The notes: generated by a model not told the origin, from the sequence alone. Shown: positions 45,801-51,726, counted from the first letter of the stretch. The stretch: 64,000 nt of DNA from Pseudoselenomonas ruminantium (GCA_015058655.1 SVBX01000010.1:47685-111684); one strand, 5' to 3'. Made by a program: numbers and translations.

Positions 45801-47434
45801 CTGCCCGTAACAGCCTCAGCAGACACTTTGCCGTTTTTGGCAGTCAAAGCCGCAGCATTTGCCGGAGCATTCACCGTCACCTTGGACTTGGTGTCCCCCG
45901 TCAACACAGCCACGCCCACGGCTACGACATTGCCGCTGCCACCGCTGCCATTAGCAGTCAGTTCGACTTTTGTATCTGCATTGGCCGCGATTTTGATACC
46001 ATTGCCATTCTCATCGGCAACATTAGCCGTCAAGTTGCCATCAATGACCACATCTGCCGTATTATAGACACGGGAAACCGCCACAGCTGCAACTGCCTTT
46101 GAGCCGTCTACCGTATGACCTTCGCTGTCCTTCTTGTTCGTGTTCAATCCTGCAGGAGCAATGGACTGCTTGATATCCACCTTGGAGGTGGCGGCAATGT
46201 CGATATTCTTGCCCGTGATGGTGCTGCCTTCCCCAATATTGACAGAGGACTTGTTCTTCTTGCTGGAATAATTGACAAAGAGGAACTTGTTCGCTGCAGC
46301 CTCTTTGCCTGCCAGTTTGTTGATAGCTCCATCAAGGATTGTCTTGTCATCCCCAAGGATAACACTCTTCAAAGTGCTCGTCAGCGTCATCGGCGTGCTG
46401 TCTTCATAGGTGCTCGTGCTCTCTGCCGTGAGTTTCACTGCCCCAGCGCCACTGGTGATGGACACATTTTTGCCTACATTGACCGCAGCGGAAAGGTCCG
46501 TGGAGCGGTCGCTCCAACGAATGGCATTGGCCACTTCCTTATCCTGGCCATTGGTGTCTTTTTCAATTTTGGTATCCTTGACGTTAGATGTCTGCTTGGC
46601 AGTAAGGATGATATCGCCGCCAGAACCTTCCACCACTGCAGAAAGTTCGCCCAGACCCGCACTGGCACCATTCTGGATATTTACCAAATCGGTAAAGTTC
46701 AGACTCTTCGTACTCTGAAGTACAGCGCCATCCTTGATATTGATAACGCCAGCTCCCAGCATGATGCCGCTGTGGGTATTGATCTTCCCGCTGATATCGA
46801 TGCCAACTGCGTTGCCATCTGCATCTGTGGTAGCATAAGAACCGTTCCTTAATCCCTCAATAGCCTCCAGTGTAATATTGTCAGCGTTATACAGCGTATC
46901 AAAAGCCGTTTTAGTCGGCACGATGCCCGTAAACTGCCCAGCATTGATGACACCGCCTGCTCCCACGGCAATTCCATTGGGGCTAAGAAAGATCAAATGC
47001 CCATCTATCTTTCCGTTTTTCACACCGTTGACGATACCAGATATGTTGATTTTATTCTGTACCAAATTGGCCAGAGTGGACGAATTACCGAACAGCAGGT
47101 TAGCAATATGGCCCTGCGCCAAGTCGAACTGTTTAAACCGATTGTAAGCAAAATTGTTGCCTACTACTTTTTCTGGATTAATGTTGTGAACATTCCCTGA
47201 ATCATCAAGAATAGTTCCGTTTTCTCTGACAATCGCTGCCTCGCTGATGCCATAGGGATAGGCGAACAGTCCCGTTGCCATAGACAGGGAAAAAAGCATA
47301 CGGCGCTGTTCCCGCTGGCGCGCCTTGGCCTGGGCCTTCCTGCGTCCCCCTCTCGGTGTCCACTCTGTGCAATGTACGGAGGAAAATTCCCAATCCTTGC
47401 CCGTCTTTTTGATGTTATATCCGTATGCCATCAT
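27878..47434 (-). CDS. Giant two-partner secretion exoprotein (TpsA), filamentous haemagglutinin/LktA-like adhesin
   Basis: A single uninterrupted frame encodes about 6,518 residues. The N-terminus has a long basic signal region (NIKKTGKDWEFSSVHC, ARQREQRRM) before a hydrophobic stretch, as in extended signal peptides. A TPS secretion domain follows, with NRFKQFDLAQGHIANLL, LIFLSPNGIAVGAGGVINAG and later ISGKINTHSGIML. The rest is a beta-helix built from G/N/T/V-rich short repeats, with acidic linkers near 43.8-44.1 and 45.3-45.6 kb, a helical Tyr-rich insert (33.74-34.31 kb), three to four 190-220-aa repeats (28.2-31 kb) and 40-aa tandem repeats (28.74-29.16 kb). No C-terminal toxin domain is seen. 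AAGGAAAGG precedes the chosen ATG. tpsB lies just upstream. The architecture resembles leukotoxin LktA-family filamentous adhesins. Confidence 0.92.
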   Translation of the reverse strand: MMAYGYNIKKTGKDWEFSSVHCTEWTPRGGRRKAQAKARQREQRRMLFSLSMATGLFAYPYGISEAAIVRENGTILDDSGNVHNINPEKVVGNNFAYNRFKQFDLAQGHIANLLFGNSSTLANLVQNKINISGIVNGVKNGKIDGHLIFLSPNGIAVGAGGVINAGQFTGIVPTKTAFDTLYNADNITLEAIEGLRNGSYATTDADGNAVGIDISGKINTHSGIMLGAGVINIKDGAVLQSTKSLNFTDLVNIQNGASAGLGELSAVVEGSGGDIILTAKQTSNVKDTKIEKDTNGQDKEVANAIRWSDRSTDLSAAVNVGKNVSITSGAGAVKLTAESTSTYEDSTPMTLTSTLKSVILGDDKTILDGAINKLAGKEAAANKFLFVNYSSKKNKSSVNIGEGSTITGKNIDIAATSKVDIKQSIAPAGLNTNKKDSEGHTVDGSKAVAAVAVSRVYNTADVVIDGNLTANVADENGNGIKIAANADTKVELTANGSGGSGNVVAVGVAVLTGDTKSKVTVNAPANAAALTAKNGKVSAEAVTGSNIDINVGAVGKDSYVVSNVGMANYDTSADVIINRSITAGAVDIKAENDITGLKMKVDNTIPDSGNNTGKDTAAATDGQKSEDDAAATAEKNKPDSEKSQDEINSEKKSIDPTKVIKSANVDTNDAKTKDAAGSDGKGGVQDVKDKVEGTNDGGNNAKKTSAFGLGTSVGIFANKNDANVTLGKNAVITAAKPENATTPDGSVNVSAKTLMTASAAEEDSLKLTVKNAQANSAQVEIGAAVLVSNVQNNAKILLDNEGEKSAQIQGGAVSLDAKAGMGKYQKDNKNTTSTLSYAVSSEGKSEEETPATLALSGSVGVNTLKNNAIVLLGQKSKVEGSALKLSSDTTTNAEGTYGAKEENGKVGIGATVGLQNISGNSLVMAGKGVELKGTESFEASAGNTMDLKNQVKNAGKGDSIGVSGMVALSYGDSNSIVSLDDEVNITTGLATITSTNSTNIDNSARSESTGQNGAKAFGIGVGIVNYDVNSLAMVSDNGSGISAPSGDTTDAEKAARKIYQDVALARSVAGDTLAGKLGAKTTGNAKGSITTGGLVGMALTTGMIQNDAKAKTVSASSDNGDENTRKDSEKWSKWSKQGTEGANEAKNNTQNLENTQETGKNHEVTSQNESAAPNATGAMGEASRAADPDGTNNKDDEGAAPAADSPESAGASIGIEGSVALTFLGGRTDAVLDNVTVKNESVENETVNPVTVESVSLSATDFLGSITLGGTNIKHSLKEGSSDTKVGIGGTFAMNSSNRDVDSILRNSTLQQVQSVSNSASKTGIEVAAGMGVSTAKGSGTNVAGAGVVYYNKAKQDIHALMLDNTVTSAADGGHISNKAISTDYQIAGALAANSTSGEGTNVGVGGAVAISNLENNLSSGIVGGSYQDKFQSVDVEAQKGTTQINGAAAGSKSGYGFNGAFAYGSVKNTTSAYISGATVKGDTGNSVNVKAGEIPVLKTDEERSSEKQQIENDGKLDTQTKSLLKDAVDADKKNKNTLEEKGIDTTGEVYLQNGDEQSAFDNEVKNTDEGKIADEAAQEESAAKDELGKNHSLTITAAMAGGLSSDVAAGAGIAYNYVKNDIAADIKNSNITADTVNGEAVTDAKIVSVGAGVAIGGKAFNGAGSGSWNDLKNDTKVTFENNKITGKSISEQAKNTSSIINIAGEVAGGKGMAMGLSLAYNSLNNTTGAYLKGNTIALSGEDNSVKLATTNQSKALAVAGGVDVNFSQSFAGAVGTVAINRGVNNTESVIDGKTTGENTTLENVKKLSVTAEELSKKTTVAGAVSIGSKKVGLGGAVAYTSVGSSSNKESLRAEINHAAITTTNDGKIEVSAKDSKQNDNNELEKSRIITVGAGFGVDWGKNFFNLQGGAAVSDMYKNSFAGLNNTNINASNADAHPTIDVTADTKSKINTVGVGGSVSIGSQVKGAAGVAINRMNQDTKAEMDTDSGTTTVNAGLTQVRATGDGDIHSVGVGGLVGVGGQVAFAGSGSYNYIGNNVDAIIKNQNLTSNSSVGVVAQSDDRLYNFAGGFAIGANTKVGLGAAVSINKITGNTNALVQGGFLKAADARAIKVTRPQDTNLFNTDSLDLTMDRQRLADNRQEEEKSGLVVDSSATHTLISQMSSGGVAASGSVGINLDGTVNLNTVEGKTTAKITDASLNSADSASNVNVNAIDYTNFGSFTGTPAVGAAATLGLSIGVSANWETFDRQTIAEIASTGTKKDIYANNLTVDAITKHGSSGLSFAAAAAGGKVGISSGDSIMRHKNSSTTSARLDNVNAVFDGKAEIKAEHLANTHTQNISASVAAGMAGVAAGAGVSVMDDTSTVKAEVNNSTLKAKSSTDGKDIAVLAKNENNWKNTLVTASASVALGAGLAANVGVNNTTGVTSALVTDSQLEAHDVNVNAMDKLTVNSTGGVGALGVGGVGVSVALNNINSSVSTHVTGGSVKAANNIDIKAEEVRKFDSSVTGVAVGGIGVGVNVAVTSINKGITDAQLSNTTNENGQSTGTNQGTKDEINIHLNGTDGKGTSTQSVNGAKGALGVSGAKFSGLSASDSDLSAARNTVVSLSTPTYKADTPDTRKQGVHTEVGGTLTVAGNVNVAATEKSDIFEKNVNATVGGGVSASVTDAIIHTNYDTDVTLNNANITGKNVTLEAHQGQAGNGSEIEVKAGAGGLGIGVGVGYAGIVNKGATDINITGSTINGTENVTVNALDESKHKADILNVGVGAVGVATTFASVENKNNVGVTLAGTNNISAANGNITIDAKRANVLNAHTQGVGVGGVNVSVNHATIEDGGKDENNNVKGLATAKITGTGGTYSANSFHLGAANDTTANLSAGNTTVALLGVSRMRGKGVMDLGAEVSVAGGTFNAQNVEFTSRLGSANGRTLEGNVKGHNVSVGAVAPDAVILTTNATAKVNVANSIFGENTNLTLENKSYVDRKAYIYDVTVGGVAVGNSSADISGTQTLTTSLTGKNGVTNKLAGLQVETYGENTGKALADAGGGSIVGYIGSHVDNKSTNTVNSTLGGNWDVAGKLWLAAAQKDETRLTATEGHGSVIGVGGTSVDNIINTTLKADVEEGAVINADRVHIGTSSAIATGAYDDTNANGDKDEQAYTLKDHFGGVISGNRLRSLLKVTESGTVTIGKNAKITTNNLQEYVASSNNDLTNHASAKGGAAAGVVDTVVDNNITVNNLVDVKSGALLSNEQAATTEDLILAAYDEHKLNSHAEATVGGAVGVMTSDNIITMDRTSKVNVAGTIESGSKVGLYAGANEGGVLSNLNADLKAGTYNHTAIPVTIPSVNYGITADKGMVEVSGIVRSTGDINVIASGGKEEVVKDESLFNWVKGGDSTKKKFLTSDAVTAEETSDDMKKSTVNVTGSLIAGTAAPINLTISGSVAGGLHFTADNNVTNQRVLQGITKGTFDYANTLGGRLRELNKLIAAYNGDNAKMAAYIAERGRIQDEMKRLGLVEKDENGNVVQYLNSGRPVYYVGIPDIAVSGGNINVQANDLTGTGNLHANAAPAVTITNESDAYLKLNNILMGEQGGSIIYNKDNVIPPGKTEGNAKINAINVHKAGASFSEIYGRTDSTAAGLTVQNTKTFSGDKTSTISLTPELEQEIDNNTELTAAEKTSYKKDISDGKMKYTAITYVEVDGKISNFYGNVTISNASGDIIISGGTQARPTGVFGNTVKLIAANGSIAQNYKEGIVNINGDPEKYLSDKAASMKNTLGLSDTNTDTKNKEEDYTRSDSSHGATGYIAGRDIYVSASNVNVNGLIQSGYKTYAATVTEAQLTTAKTRPASRAVVVQNRTMYKVNDGGAKWNSTDKAFDYVPQVYWDPATNKLVVEDIDTAGGKVYLTGKIASTGDGRILAADGAAEISVINQTNLDMNVGNVLNNQREGVITIADTANDTWTEYKRGQTRTITGYADYLKKHSDDTDIYADATQTANNLSVGNTISYGVKGDQLYTWVNGYSVETTRTYQHYERRGMWGLVQTADETELRGWSQDSNVIDKKEGAKIGLPEGAVITTSTNVPASGKLHLDGHTTLLNEKIFGQEHWVETSGFLGWFKHIYDRWKVGTTTIQLYNYSLNASQPLTIGLLGAKVGKIDIKSTNASGGSINLTGNVANSHNQATLTVSSAAGGITQFDNTTLKSEIVNLAAQNDIKNIHLVSLGTATKDANGNVTAVNDNIQLSAVSTNKGDIDITAVGGILANRSLPGNVEIVELKSKDGSNAFSKSAALGDVTLNAAGNITQSGSGITVEGRGITLTSKEGGIGTEAQAINMAGSDLIYSTDRYGAQVNASAHGDIYLTESAAGGDMRVGKIESKTGDVMLKVEDGGFIDGLPGNDKSGSTDSVDEMVHRWIDAGLIDGEKDANGNYTYKGAYIEGLEKDRDNYKANVEAAYTSTTQAQWQEEYKTQKTKVEKIYASADYQAYKAGTGMYAGLTDEAKVAKLVKDGHQDYITYAKYENAEGYLQDTAAYKYAQYANANDYLANDTTYKALANKAANPDFEWTKDMMLYAVSDKLVNKDSGSSIQTERAANVLGKNITLNATKGAVGTFSDTASTITVEQLTGDSKITYMKQLMNAGASDVTAKKDAAGNLTAFEIKGNMPLGVKASGTLNVQAGGNVSVAGRKDENGEHSALKVGTVDATQGTTAGDVRLHSELGIYNDLADANGTNIKGKNLILTGGQESIGASEKPLTVALSGDMTEIRADKNVFIKNMKADDYLRLGAMFARDTISLNSDKGFLMSNANGEIAQSYINAGKTLEFNTKADNGIVGDAAHTIRILNDRAPVNITAKFAYIKGVNNTDVRNGTLVLGTVNTKEEFVVASEGSLTVGREKEKDKAAVAGSVNAGGDVTLTAAENLTLDGAVTAGDSQSAKKVLTLTATNGSITQTDKGAITADEVKTFNGKSLLLENAANKFNSITVDGTPTEAAEKPAIAGDVRIKDNADALTVAINRKVAGDISVTNLRENGSLANVGNLTATGNIALSAQGTLSQAADTTFTAGKDVKLTSAAAGIKQAADAGIEAVNVNVTSAKTVDLQGTGNKFKSIAVQASQADAPITGNVSAKTTTDDLKLAIQPAVEGNIAVENREANGSIEVLSDLQANNSDATTADKGNISLTAGADVNIHRDITTGQKMPAPDNTFTVDNILADKYNSLTIKAGGVIQETVGVKIDAPVVDTQSGKGVSLESSKNKFAIFLADGKNGGDEINGSVKAITNYDGTYVAGTRVDSIKGDADFTNLADPGSVRFLVDSTDSTDPKRLSVLGGNNAQAATGSLRLAAGKDVELLGNVYAKNDIVLASLGEGSVYGLSKGMEAGNDVFMLAKDAVYYIGTVKAGNSIDVEVWKAASANGGSGIHIGTIPAIMGHLAEGVTSLEAGKDMSFIVKGNGDIDLKGKLAANAGAVTATVSGQGDIVIGQKDEANEETITAKGDVTISTGQGEIAIVKGIKSQEESIKLETGRGNITVGRDSVSNEESLIAKKNVSIGTETGTITIKGHTTTETGDISMKAGKDVYTEGAENGNFIIEDDGLIKSGGGINLYGRNGDVYITDKLSAEKGLTATVREQGSVIFGTDVDVNKDVNITTETGTIAVGHTVNSKEGAVNLQTGTGAVLIGKDITAGDAVTISSHEGDIVVGAASTGEDGDVLAKKGNVSIKTDKGNVDVVKTVTSQEGSLDIASGQGDILIGNNGPDVKTVTAKQDLSLAAKDGKVVVYGKTSTEVGDISISAHKQVYTPGKNNQSFIIDQNGKLEAGGSIHLDVGNGDLHVSDRIQTKKDLVAELKEKGSVYFDTDVNVEGEVRVKTVEGDIDVGHDVKASSDIAMTAAKGNINVGASVASTGGDVNLATNRGSISIGKEVRADAGSIGVQVGTGGVTIGNNGPDVETVTAQNNIDIEVGLGKIRIYGKTSTESGDISMSAAERQYTKGTQNIIIDQNGLLESGRDINLTGRNGDLHVTDAIKAKRDLNVMVLDEGGVVFDDDVNINGELTAYTEEGPIAIDGPVTAELVDLQADNGDISVAGDIDSGSVVSVVSGIGNISLENVSAQNTVDISAGTGDISMNDIEAGGSASVTVGQGNLTMNDITAEGDAGVSVQDGSVNMTDIATKGSASVTVGQGNLTMNDITAEGDAGVSVQDGSVNMTDIATKGSASVTVGQGNLTMNDITAGGNAGVAVQKGSINMTDVASKGSASVTVNQGNIKMHDVTAEGNATVANTGYGSINANNVTSEGTTHVALTRGDLFLNLAEGKAVLLLMENNTAASRVNQVLAEATGSSAPDVVMTGNFIDIGSLAAKAGDSVFRLEAMGAENQRLISGNFSVESLRSNYGTQMPHLWSNRGYIHVDEGDLAMNDVLAVDKIHFDNPQTNVAVYGRTPTRDGEQLVYWNNLGMAYSKERAFNLYKDGKLRTSRAILIDADRNYGKLYGDNLSVVDMMRERLTNAHGKYTFDSRLVTEPGSTLREVFFDMEPVATDIQQQGANTEDIVVE
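28741..29160 (-). repeat. 120-bp tandem repeats in tpsA
   Basis: Units of exactly 120 bp (40 residues, ending MTDIATKGSASV, GQGNLTMNDI, AEGDAGVSVQ) repeat about 3.5 times. Units 28861-28980 and 28981-29100 differ at one base, which indicates recent duplication; the outer units are more divergent. Confidence 0.92.
33740..34310 (-). other. Helical Tyr-rich insert within the TpsA beta-helix
   Basis: About 190 residues between GFIDGLPGNDKSGS and DKLVNKDSGSS break the beta-repeat pattern. They are charged, Ala/Tyr-rich and predicted helical, with a short internal repeat (ENAEGYLQDTAAYKY followed by ANANDYLANDTTYKA). It could be a folded domain protruding from the fibre. Confidence 0.65.
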
Positions 47435-47516
47435 AATCACCTTTCCTTATGTATCAAGCCACCCAGCTGTTTTATTATCCTTGGTATCACCTGGGCAGCC
47501 CGCTTCCTTGCACGAC

Positions 47517-49178
47517 TCAGAATGTAGCCGACAAACTGAGGTCCACTCTTGCGCTGTCCAGGTGATTCTCATAAAAGTCCTTTTTGAAGGGGAAACCCAC
47601 GGTCAGGGTGCTATACAAATACTTGTTCCGGGCCTCAATGCCCAGCCCTGCGCTCATCAGAGTCCGATGCTCCGGCGCTGTGATGCCGGATACAGTTCCC
47701 CAGTCAAAGAAGGGAAAAACAGAAAAACGCTTCGCCTTGTCCAGGGGAATGTGATACTCAATCCCTGCCGCCAAGCCCTTGTCACCGCCGATAAAGCCTT
47801 CCTCATAGCCCCTGACGCTGTTGACACCGCCAATGAAGAAGCGGTCAGAGGAGGCCAGGTAATCACTGGAACCCCACTGCCCATCCAGACGGGCCTGCCA
47901 GAATTGCCCGTTATCATAGCGCTTCTGCCAAAAGAAATTAAGCCTATACAGATTGGCATTTTCAGATTTCCCATCGATGTCGCTGCGCTTTGCAAAAACA
48001 AAGGAGTGCTTGTGATAAAGCACGCTGGAGTCCCCATAATGGGTGAAGGAAACATACGGGATTATCCGCTTTATCTTGTCATCCACCCAAGGCACCACCA
48101 GATTGGTTCCATGTCCCAAATCCGTTTTTGATGTCTGCTGTACATATTGGAGACCTGCTTCATGGCGTGAATGCGCCGTTATGTGAAAAGGCACGCGCCA
48201 GGTCAGGGAATAGGAAGTGGACTTGCCCTCCACTCCCAGGGGCTTCAGCTCCCCACTGGTTACTTTCGTCGTGTTGGAGGCATAATTCAGGTCCAGTCGC
48301 ATGCCCCTTTTGGAAAGAGGGAAGCTGTAGCCAAAGGCCCAGGCTTTGGTGCCCTGGCTGCGGATGAAGCTGCCCCGCAGGGCATCACGATGGCCTGTCA
48401 AGCTTCTCATATTGTAGAAAAGGCCTTCCCGCCAGCGTCCGCTGGTTTCATAGCCATCATTATCCACATAAAGGGTCACAGACTGATTCTTGGGCTCAAA
48501 GGCCATGATTTCATAGTCAGTGGTACCCTCCTTGGTGCCGGGCTTCATCACTACCCGAAGCTGCATATCATTGGTGCCGTGGAACCAGCGCAGATCGCGG
48601 TTCAGCTTGTCAACATTGGCAATCTCCCCGGGCTTCAGCCCCAAGCGGCCCGTGATGTAGCTTTCTTTGGTATGGCGATTCCCCGTGACGGTGACCTCCC
48701 CCGTCTTGCCCTCGATAAGGCGAATCTCCACCACGCCTTCGTGGATGCGCTGAGGTGGCAGCACTGCCCCGCAGGTCATATATCCCTTCTCCCGATAGAG
48801 ATCCGTGATTTTCCCTGCCATCTCTTGCAGGTCTTTTACCGTGACCTGACGGCCAATATAGGCACTGGTGACAGCAGCTATCTCCTCCTGGGACAAAATC
48901 TCCGAAGAACCGCAGTTCACCTGCTTCAGCTCGAAACTGGTTTCTATTCCAGCTTCCTCAGCAGAAGCCTTTTCCCCCTGCTCTACTTTGCTCTGCCTGG
49001 CGGCCTCGTCTTCCGCGATTTGTTCCATCACCTGTTCCCGCTCCATATCCCTGCGGGCTCTTTCCATCTGGGCACCGGCATCCATGCCACCCTCAGTTGC
49101 CACAGCAAGAGCTGTATTGCCTCCAGCCAGCATTCCCATGAGGAGCGCTGCACAAAACGAATTGACTTTTCTCATCAT
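47517..49178 (-). CDS. Two-partner secretion outer-membrane transporter (TpsB, ShlB/FhaC family)
   Basis: The 553-aa protein has a signal peptide (residues 1-25), a charged coiled segment, a POTRA region (QVTVKDLQEMAGKITDLYREKGYMTCGAV, GVVEIRLIEGKTGEV) and a C-terminal 16-strand-type barrel with the VRGYEEG motif and a final aromatic residue (LSLSATF). It should export the adjacent TpsA across the outer membrane, so the organism must be diderm. Two tandem ATGs are possible starts. It lies 82 bp upstream of tpsA on the same strand. The upstream region carries a 63-bp element shared with the gene at 55671. Confidence 0.93.
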   Translation of the reverse strand: MMRKVNSFCAALLMGMLAGGNTALAVATEGGMDAGAQMERARRDMEREQVMEQIAEDEAARQSKVEQGEKASAEEAGIETSFELKQVNCGSSEILSQEEIAAVTSAYIGRQVTVKDLQEMAGKITDLYREKGYMTCGAVLPPQRIHEGVVEIRLIEGKTGEVTVTGNRHTKESYITGRLGLKPGEIANVDKLNRDLRWFHGTNDMQLRVVMKPGTKEGTTDYEIMAFEPKNQSVTLYVDNDGYETSGRWREGLFYNMRSLTGHRDALRGSFIRSQGTKAWAFGYSFPLSKRGMRLDLNYASNTTKVTSGELKPLGVEGKSTSYSLTWRVPFHITAHSRHEAGLQYVQQTSKTDLGHGTNLVVPWVDDKIKRIIPYVSFTHYGDSSVLYHKHSFVFAKRSDIDGKSENANLYRLNFFWQKRYDNGQFWQARLDGQWGSSDYLASSDRFFIGGVNSVRGYEEGFIGGDKGLAAGIEYHIPLDKAKRFSVFPFFDWGTVSGITAPEHRTLMSAGLGIEARNKYLYSTLTVGFPFKKDFYENHLDSARVDLSLSATF

Positions 49179-49278
49179 TTATTCCATCTCTCAATCTATG
49201 ATTTCCATTATTTCATGACTCTATCTATCTATATTATCGTCTTAAATTGCCAATTAATTAATAGTTAAATGATAAGGT

Positions 49279-49341
49279 TTCTTTATTCGACAAATTTTTA
49301 TTTTAACCTTCTGCCTGCACACAAATTCCTGCTTTTCTGCC
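49279..49341 (-). repeat. 63-bp repeated element upstream of tpsB, copy 1
   Basis: This stretch is nearly identical (about three mismatches in 63 bp) to 56390-56452. On the minus strand each copy lies 55-105 bp upstream of a start codon (tpsB here, an exported protein gene there) and contains GTTAAAATAAAAATTTGTCG. Copy 1 directly abuts the truncated end of the hydrolase gene. Confidence 0.8.
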
Positions 49342-49348
49342 CTTCTTT

Positions 49349-50026
49349 CTATATGGGAAATTCCGGCAGACCAAAGATAACGCCCAGCTGATTTGCAAAC
49401 ATCTCATAGGCGCTGGTATAGCTGCAGTCCTCTACGACAGCCGCCAGTCCCGGCATTTCGTATCTGCCCGCTGCCAGCATTACCGTGGCAGCCCCCATAG
49501 ATATTCCGTGCAATACAATTTCTGCATCGTCATCGGATTCCTTGACTTTAGCTGCCCATTTGGCAATTTCCTCACTTTCCTTGACCCCCATGGTAATGTA
49601 CTGGCCATCACTTTCCCCGGCGGCGCATAAGTCTGGCGAGAGCACGTGATAACCCTGCTTCAGATAAACCTCGGCATAATCCCGGACATAACGGTGGTCC
49701 CTGCCATAGCCATGGGCCAGTATAACCCAGCGGTGTCCCGTTTTGGCGGGCCTATAGCTTACTGCCACTACATTCCTGCCATCCGGCATGGTCATGCGCC
49801 ACTCTTCCGTTGGCACCGCCGGTTCTTCAGGCATTTCCCTGCTCTTGTCAAGAATATTGACGCAGGCAGCAGGAGGCGCCAACGGATCTGTCTCGTTGCC
49901 GCGTTTCAGAGCATAATCGACAAAATAATCTCCTATCGCATAGCCTGCCGCCAAAACAGCCGCTATGAATACGATAACAACAGTTCCCCAACGCCTTTTC
50001 CGATTGTAGTCCATCATAATTACCAT
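49349..50026 (-). pseudogene. Truncated membrane-anchored alpha/beta hydrolase
   Basis: The 225-aa product has an N-terminal membrane anchor (residues 13-32), an oxyanion loop VILAHGYGRDHR and a nucleophile elbow LHGISMGA with Ser177. It stops after FGLPEFPI. Full members of this family run about 310 aa, and the missing part holds the catalytic Asp and His. The stop codon is 8 bp from the 63-bp repeat, so a rearrangement probably removed the 3' end. The protein may be made but should lack normal hydrolase activity. Confidence 0.72.
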
Positions 50027-50193
50027 TTTTCCTATTTTTTCCTAAAGACTCCATAAAAACGAATCAAAGCGTATCCAAGAAAGTTCCTATTCTCTCAAAA
50101 ACAGCCTCACGGCCTTCCATCAAGGGAAGCAGATTCACTCCTGATTCGATTCATCCCGAACTATCTCTGATTTGGTGGAAGGACTGGCTCCTA

Positions 50194-51726
50194 TTATCCC
50201 TCGCTCACGTAGCTACGCTCTTCTGCAGGAATATCTTCCCAGCGCAGGGCGTTAGCTTCGATTCCGTGAGAAATCCCCCACGCAGCAGCAATGCCAGCCG
50301 CTTCTCCCATACTCATGCAAGTTGGCTGGATGCGGAAGGAGGCCTGGGCAGCGAAGCTGCCACTGGCGCAGCGTCCCACCACAAGCAGATTGGAAATCTC
50401 GTTGGTCACCAAGGCACGATAGGGAATCTCATAATACTCGCCCTTTTTCAGCTTTTTGCTGAGGTCCAGATTCACATCATGGATATCGATGGGATACGCC
50501 GTCCGAGCCACTGCATCGTGGAAATGCCTGGCATCGGTATATTCCTTATCTGTCATGTAATACTTACCACGGATGCGCCATGATTCCCGAACTCCCACCA
50601 TACTTGCTTCGCGGCTGATATAGGCCTTCTCAAAACCGGGGACGTTCTTGATGAAGAATCCTGCCAGACGGTGCATCATCTTCCGGCCGAAGGTCACAGC
50701 CATGCTGTATGAGACGGTATCCGTGGCACTGAAGTTAAGTGCCGGCATCTCAGGACAGTTCATGGATAATACGGTGGGTTTGCCGGTAATCGTAAACGCC
50801 TGAATATACACAATATCATCCTCGGTCAGTTCACCCCGGGCAACACCGTCCTGGAAGAATTTCTCGTTCTGTTTCCACTTCCAGAACTGAAGGAATGGCC
50901 GGCCTTTCTTCCTCAGAGTGTCTTCTGCCAGTTTGTCAAAAGGACCTCTCTCTTTTACCCCCTTTATAATGAACTGATGATAGAGCTTGCCCATATCAAT
51001 GCCGCCCATTTCAAAACGCAGGCTCATGGGCTGGTTGCGTCCTGTCTTTTCTGAGCCTTTTTCCACAGGAATGCCCGCAAACCGTGAAAGCAATGCGTCT
51101 CCCGTGCCATCGACGAAGGTCTTTGCCTGTATCTTTGCCAGTCCCTCAATGGTCTGGACAACACAGGAGACAATCTTTCCTCCATCAGTCAACGCCCCCA
51201 CCAATGAAGTGTTGTAAAGGATATCTACCCCCGCCTCTTCACACATTTCATCATAGACAAAAGAAAGATATTCAGGCACATATTGTCCTCTGCCACCACC
51301 GAAATAGGAGTCAGTATCCACTCCAAGGAGCGGCGGCACCCCCTGTTTTTCCATGCGTTTGTTCAGATCCGTGATGTAGGGCGTATCGCTGTCATAGCAA
51401 TAAGTAGCCATACATGGGAAAACACAGCCCAAGGTGGCCAGTCCCCCCAGGGAAATGCCTCGCTCCACAAGAACAACCTTCGCTCCTTTTCGCGCAGCGG
51501 TAACAGCAGCCGCAGTCCCCGCTACGCCACCACCAACCACGCAGACATCGGCATCAAAGAGTACGGGAAGCTCCGCATTATCGAAATCCATCGTAGATAT
51601 CGTTGGCGAAGCAGCCTCTGCTTTTGCGGCATCCCCCTTGACTCCCAGAACAGTCCCGGCCGCTGCCAGACCCATCAGTTTCATAAAACTGCGTCTGGAC
51701 ATCGGGATTGCAAATGAGTTACCCAT
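50194..51726 (-). CDS. Tat-exported FAD-dependent oxidoreductase
   Basis: This 510-aa flavoprotein begins with a twin-arginine signal (MSRRSFMKLMGLAAAGTVLG) and an FAD dinucleotide-binding motif ADVCVVGGGVAGTAAAVTAARKGAKVVLVE at residues 58-88. It has GGLATLG and VDGTGDALLSRFAG, and a C-terminal SNLLVVGRCASGSFAAQASFRIQPTCMSMGEAAG, typical of the FAD-dependent oxidoreductase family PF12831. It would act outside the cytoplasmic membrane on an unknown substrate. GGAGG lies 9 nt before the ATG. Its partner electron carrier is not evident nearby. Confidence 0.87.
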   Translation of the reverse strand: MGNSFAIPMSRRSFMKLMGLAAAGTVLGVKGDAAKAEAASPTISTMDFDNAELPVLFDADVCVVGGGVAGTAAAVTAARKGAKVVLVERGISLGGLATLGCVFPCMATYCYDSDTPYITDLNKRMEKQGVPPLLGVDTDSYFGGGRGQYVPEYLSFVYDEMCEEAGVDILYNTSLVGALTDGGKIVSCVVQTIEGLAKIQAKTFVDGTGDALLSRFAGIPVEKGSEKTGRNQPMSLRFEMGGIDMGKLYHQFIIKGVKERGPFDKLAEDTLRKKGRPFLQFWKWKQNEKFFQDGVARGELTEDDIVYIQAFTITGKPTVLSMNCPEMPALNFSATDTVSYSMAVTFGRKMMHRLAGFFIKNVPGFEKAYISREASMVGVRESWRIRGKYYMTDKEYTDARHFHDAVARTAYPIDIHDVNLDLSKKLKKGEYYEIPYRALVTNEISNLLVVGRCASGSFAAQASFRIQPTCMSMGEAAGIAAAWGISHGIEANALRWEDIPAEERSYVSEG

